NCBI RefSeq assembly: GCF_000308615.1
Contig: NZ_BAGB01000025.1
Location: 62,001-126,000 of the forward strand
Direction: 5' to 3'
Length of the DNA: 64,000 nucleotides
From: Nocardia jiangxiensis NBRC 101359
GTDB lineage: Bacteria > Actinomycetota > Actinomycetes > Mycobacteriales > Mycobacteriaceae
Shown here: positions 61,086 through 64,000 of the stretch, piece after piece
How the letters are laid out: the number at the start of each line of letters is the position of its first letter
Position numbering within the stretch: the first letter of the stretch is position 1
Position numbers and translations under genes: made by a program
Notes under the pieces: model-generated
Databases searched by the model: none
Seen by the model: the letters and a program-made list of their open reading frames with translations, nothing else
What the model was told of the DNA's origin: nothing

Positions 61086-61102
61086 AACCAAATATTTGAT
61101 CC
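61086..61102. promoter_or_regulatory. Shared 17-bp element, copy d
   Basis: AACCAAATATTTGATCC, the most diverged copy (four differences from copy a), but with a more symmetric core CCAAATATTTG. It lies just after the SDR stop and 149 bp before the SsuA/NMT1-type gene. Confidence 0.5.
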
Positions 61103-61250
61103 ATCTCGATCGCCGGATGCCTGTCGCGGAGTGGGGGTTTCGATCAGGCTGAATACAACGGGCGGGTGGGGGTGGTCGATCGCCATACGATGGCCCGGCG
61201 TGCGGACGAACTGCACTCGTCGTCCGTGCTGCGTATCGAGAGGATTTGTT

Positions 61251-62294
61251 GTGAAGCCGAACCGTTTTCGGAAGTCTCGCCTCCGGGCCGTGGCCGTACT
61301 GGCCGCGGTCGCTGCCCTGGGCCTGCCGTTGACCGCCTGCGGGAAGGGCGATTCGGTGCATTCGGAGAACGGTGTCACCACTCTGCGATACCTGGGTTGG
61401 ACCGATCAGGTGACCCTGCCCGAACTGGCCGAGGACCTGGGGTTCTTCGACGGCAAGGTCAAGCTCCAGTGGTCCGGCAATACGATCAGCGGGCCGCAGG
61501 AGATCCAGACCGCGGCCACCGGGCAGGTCGATTTCGGCGGTGCGTTCGCCGGCGCCGTCGCGAAGTTGATCACCGCCGGGGCGCCGATCACGGCGGTGAT
61601 CAACTACTACGGGTCGGACCAGAAGTCGTTCCAGGGCTATTACGTGCCCGACGACAGTCCGATCCACAACGCCGCGGATCTGGTCGGGAAGAAGATCGGT
61701 GTGAATACGCTGGGCGGCCAGAACGAGGCCGACATCCACGACGCGCTCGCCAAGGCCGGTCTGAGTCAGGAACAGATCAAATCCGTGCAACTGGTGGCGT
61801 TGCCGCCGCCGAACATCGAGGATGCGGTCCGCAAGGGGCAGGTGGACGCCGCCTCGCTGAGCGGGCAGTTCCAGCAGCGCGCGCTCGCCGTCGGAGGCCT
61901 GCGCCCGGTCTTCACCGAACTCGACGAATACGGCGGCCCCATCAACGGCGGTCCGTACGTCTTCCGCAACGACGTCATCGCCAAGAATGCCGATGCGGTA
62001 AGGACTTTCACCACCGGCGTGGCCAAGGCGATCGAATGGGAGCGTGACACCCCACGCGAGCAGGTGGTCGCCCGAATGACCCGGATCATCGACGCGCGAC
62101 ACCGCCCGGGTGAGAACACCTCCACCCTGAAATACTGGCTCTCGGTGGGCGTTCCGTCGAAATACGGCGTCATCTCCGACCAGGACTTCACCCGCTGGGA
62201 GAGCTGGCTGCGCGACACCGGCGCCATCCACGACAAACTCGACCCGAGCAAGTTCTACACCAACAAGTTCAACACCCTGGCTCAGCATTCGTGA
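61251..62294 (+). CDS. SsuA/NMT1-type ABC transporter solute-binding lipoprotein
   Basis: 347 residues from GTG 61251 with GAGAGG upstream (the longer frame from 61131 is unlikely). A lipoprotein signal peptide is LRAVAVLAAVAALGLPLTAC with Cys near residue 30. The type II PBP domain then reads TTLRYLGWTDQVTLPELAED, GPQEIQTAATGQVDFGGAFA, LVGKKIGVNTLGGQNEADIH and WERDTPREQVV. The family binds aliphatic sulfonates, nitrate, taurine or thiamine precursors. Permease and ATPase genes are absent from the window. The shared element upstream places it in the same regulon. Confidence 0.9.
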   Translation: MKPNRFRKSRLRAVAVLAAVAALGLPLTACGKGDSVHSENGVTTLRYLGWTDQVTLPELAEDLGFFDGKVKLQWSGNTISGPQEIQTAATGQVDFGGAFAGAVAKLITAGAPITAVINYYGSDQKSFQGYYVPDDSPIHNAADLVGKKIGVNTLGGQNEADIHDALAKAGLSQEQIKSVQLVALPPPNIEDAVRKGQVDAASLSGQFQQRALAVGGLRPVFTELDEYGGPINGGPYVFRNDVIAKNADAVRTFTTGVAKAIEWERDTPREQVVARMTRIIDARHRPGENTSTLKYWLSVGVPSKYGVISDQDFTRWESWLRDTGAIHDKLDPSKFYTNKFNTLAQHS

Positions 62295-62335
62295 GGTCCT
62301 GCCCGGGGTAGGGCGCGAACGCGCCCAGACCGGGC

Positions 62336-62363
62336 CCGACCGATCGCATCGATGATCGGTCGG
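62336..62363. terminator. Terminator after the solute-binding lipoprotein gene
   Basis: A perfect 10-bp stem CCGACCGATC with GATCGGTCGG and an 8-nt loop, 41 bp after the stop. It also faces the convergent frameshifted gene ending at 62432. Confidence 0.75.
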
Positions 62364-62431
62364 CACGGCCGATTCCTGGCATGCCGAAATCTCCGTACGG
62401 CAGACGAATTCGTCCCGGTCGATCCCGTGGC

Positions 62432-63056
62432 TCAGCCCGCCGAGCCGGTCGGCGGCCGGAGCGGGGGCAGGTTGGTGACCTCCGCTGACTTGTAGTGCGC
62501 ATCGACCGCGTGGCCCGACACACTCTTGTTGTGGTTCGCACGGCTCGTAGCGCTCCCGCAGTACGCCGTCAGGGCCCTGTGCTCGTGCGGGCTCAGCGGT
62601 GCCAGACCCCGGCGCACCAGCAGGGCCGAGATGACGCCCGGGAAGGCGAGAAGCACTGCACCGACCGCTGCCGAATTCATCGGCGGCAGAAGCAATGTCG
62701 AATGCCACACGCCCACCTGCCCGACCAGGCTGCCGTCGGGTTCGAAGAAGATCATTCGCGCCGTCAGGGGGTACGCGGGGTCGGTGTAGTTCGTCGCGGC
62801 GGTCGGCGGCGGGTGGCGGGGGACGGTTCACCGAAGTCAAAGCATCTGCGACCCGGTCGATCTGGTCGTCTATGCGAGCCATCTGCGAGTGTTCGAGCAG
62901 GACGATGCTCGACGTCCCGAACGTATGTCGAGTACGGCGGGCGTAATCGACCTCGAGGGTCCATGTGCGCTGACGTGCGGCCCACTTCCGACGTCCCCAC
63001 AAGTCGCCCTCCTCGGTCGCTGTCACACGCTCACACCACTCGAACGCAGCCAACAT
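62432..63056 (-). pseudogene. Small membrane-protein gene with an apparent frameshift in a C run
   Basis: From ATG 63056 one frame reads MLAAFEWCERVTATEEGDLW, GRRKWAARQRTW, SSIVLLEHSQMARIDDQIDR and VADALTSVNRPPPP. After the five-C run near 62823, protein-like sequence continues in another frame: PPTAATNYTDPAYPLTARMI, FFEPDGSLVGQVGVWHS, MNSAAVGAVLLAFPGVISAL, ending PPTGSAG at 62432. The joined product would be about 205 residues with a central TM helix. Either a single-base indel has broken the gene or the assembly has an error in a homopolymer. The family is not recognised. Confidence 0.5.
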
Positions 63057-63213
63057 AACCGCCGATTGTCAACGCTACCTGGCAGTTAGCTGTGTCTTCC
63101 TTCGTCGACGCGTCCCAGGCTCGACCGGGCCCGGGGTGACGGTGTCGAGGGTGATCGCTTGGTCTGCAAGGTGGTTGGTCAGCTTAGTTCCGAGGAAGCG
63201 GCTTCGAAGCGGG

Positions 63214-64000
63214 TCATCGCATGCCCAATGTGACCGCGCGGCGCAGGTCGGCGGCGTATGCCTCGGGTTGTTCCCAGGCGGCGAAGTGGCCTCCGGACCG
63301 GTGCGTCACGTAGTCGTGCAGATTCACGAATGCCTCTGCGTAACTTCGCGGTTCGGGTTTGATGTCGTGCGGGAATATCGACAGGACGGTTGGGGTCTCG
63401 ATGCGGTTGGGGAGGGGGAACGGTTCGGTGTAGGTGGCGAAGGAGGTGCCTATCGTTCCGGTGATCCAGTAGGCGCTGACCCAGGTGAGTAGTTCGTCCG
63501 GGGTGAAAGCCGTTCCGTCGGACCAGGATTGCAGTTTCTCGATGATCCAGGCCGCGAGTCCGGCGGGGGAGTCGCCCAGGGCGACGGCGAGCGTGTTCGG
63601 ACGTGTCGACTGCTCGGCGATGTACCCGCCCTCGGTCCGGAACCATTGTGCTGCCCGGTCCAGGTAGGCCGCCGCATCGGGCGGGAGTTGCGTGCGGTCC
63701 GCCGTGAACGCGTGCTGCGGAGCGATATTCGTCAGGTGCAGGGCGCTGACCCGGTCCGGGTGCGCGGCGGCGAGCAGTTCCGCGACGGTGCCGCCGACAT
63801 CGCCGCCGGACGCTGTGTATCGCGAATAACCCAGCGCCTCCATGGCATTCGCGATGATCTCGGCAATTCGACCGGCCGACATGCCGGGTGCGGTGAGCGG
63901 GGCGGCGAACGGGAATCCCGGCAGCGCGGGGATCACCACGTGCATCTCCGTGAGCAGGGGTAGGACGCGCTCGAACCGCAGGACCGAATCCGGCCAGCCG
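63214..64000 (-). CDS. Epoxide hydrolase (alpha/beta fold), 5' end outside the window
   Basis: 262 codons are visible. Upstream of the first internal ATG the frame continues to the window edge with WPDSVLRFERVLPLLTEMHV, the usual epoxide-hydrolase lead-in (after HGWP). The nucleophile Asp is in TASGGDVGGTVAELLAA; cap-domain features are WFRTEGGYIAEQSTRPNTLA then ALGDSPAGLAAWIIEKLQSW; the last His is in HRSGGHFAAWEQPEAYAADL. It opens epoxides to diols. The gene is cut by the end of the window, so a start cannot be given. No link to the regulon at 46190-62294 is visible. Confidence 0.93.
   Translation of the reverse strand, partial: GWPDSVLRFERVLPLLTEMHVVIPALPGFPFAAPLTAPGMSAGRIAEIIANAMEALGYSRYTASGGDVGGTVAELLAAAHPDRVSALHLTNIAPQHAFTADRTQLPPDAAAYLDRAAQWFRTEGGYIAEQSTRPNTLAVALGDSPAGLAAWIIEKLQSWSDGTAFTPDELLTWVSAYWITGTIGTSFATYTEPFPLPNRIETPTVLSIFPHDIKPEPRSYAEAFVNLHDYVTHRSGGHFAAWEQPEAYAADLRRAVTLGMR

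Noticed and set aside
61032..62800. Continuation of the 63056 minus frame through the SsuA/NMT1-type gene
   Set aside because: Beyond the C run near 62823 the frame becomes Arg/Gly/Asp-rich and then antisense to a conserved lipoprotein; the protein-like reading moves to another frame.
1..64000. CRISPR arrays, rRNA genes, riboswitches, replication origin
   Set aside because: No regularly spaced short repeats, no rRNA-like sequence, no recognisable riboswitch core and no dnaA/parAB context were seen.

Overview
The window (about two thirds G+C, dense genes, frequent GTG/TTG starts and ATGA/GTGA stop-start overlaps) looks like the chromosome of a mycolic-acid actinomycete, most likely Nocardia or a close relative. 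The best evidence is a giant single-chain type I fatty acid synthase followed by a free-standing AcpS. An Mce-type lipoprotein, a mycofactocin-coupled dehydrogenase, P450s, many TetR regulators and XRE/DUF5753-DUF6879 modules agree with this. The genus is an inference from gene content.

Layout. (1) 1-2841: an operon of CoA-thioester enzymes (three hotdog hydratases, a SnoaL/NTF2-like protein, a CoA-transferase). (2) 2973-6944: a cell-wall hydrolase, then a field of mobile-element debris lying against the 3' end of a tRNA-Leu: IS30 and IS110 fragments, a HTH fragment, a frameshifted methyltransferase, a DUF2637 remnant and a tiny zinc-ribbon ORF. (3) 7028-18144: fas, acpS and a convergent TetR gene. 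(4) 18381-23628: a DUF7159-like membrane protein and bcp, now separated by a 3.2 kb island bounded by two diverged direct repeats of about 175 bp. The left repeat carries a dead copy of the 3' end of bcp, and the island holds an XRE/DUF6879 module. (5) 23761-33393: mixed housekeeping genes (DUF3618, Excalibur protein, NarL-type two-component pair, VC0807-type and secreted proteins, Bcr/CflA exporter, pyruvate oxidase with a baeRF-like protein). (6) 33601-46127: ferredoxin/P450/TetR, an Mce lipoprotein, TetR/acyl-CoA dehydrogenase, a two-TM PBP-fold protein, a 2OG oxygenase overlapping ogt, an NYN protein and flavin/F420 oxidoreductases.

(7) 46190-62294 is the most interesting block. It holds a P450, a signal-less Leu/Ile/Val-binding-type protein, an AveC-like membrane protein, a VWA protein, a MoxR AAA+ ATPase, an aldehyde dehydrogenase, a mycofactocin-coupled SDR, two more SDRs, an amidohydrolase, an SsuA/NMT1-type lipoprotein, a PucR-like regulator and a double-headed TetR. 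A 17-bp element (consensus GACCAAATATTCGTTCC) occurs in four of its promoter regions, twice without a single difference. I infer one regulon for uptake and oxidation of an unknown hydrophobic substrate, probably controlled by the tandem TetR. (8) 62432-64000: a frameshifted small membrane-protein gene and the 3' part of an epoxide hydrolase.

All calls rest on reading the sequence and remembered family features; no database search was possible. Identity percentages and alignments are by eye.
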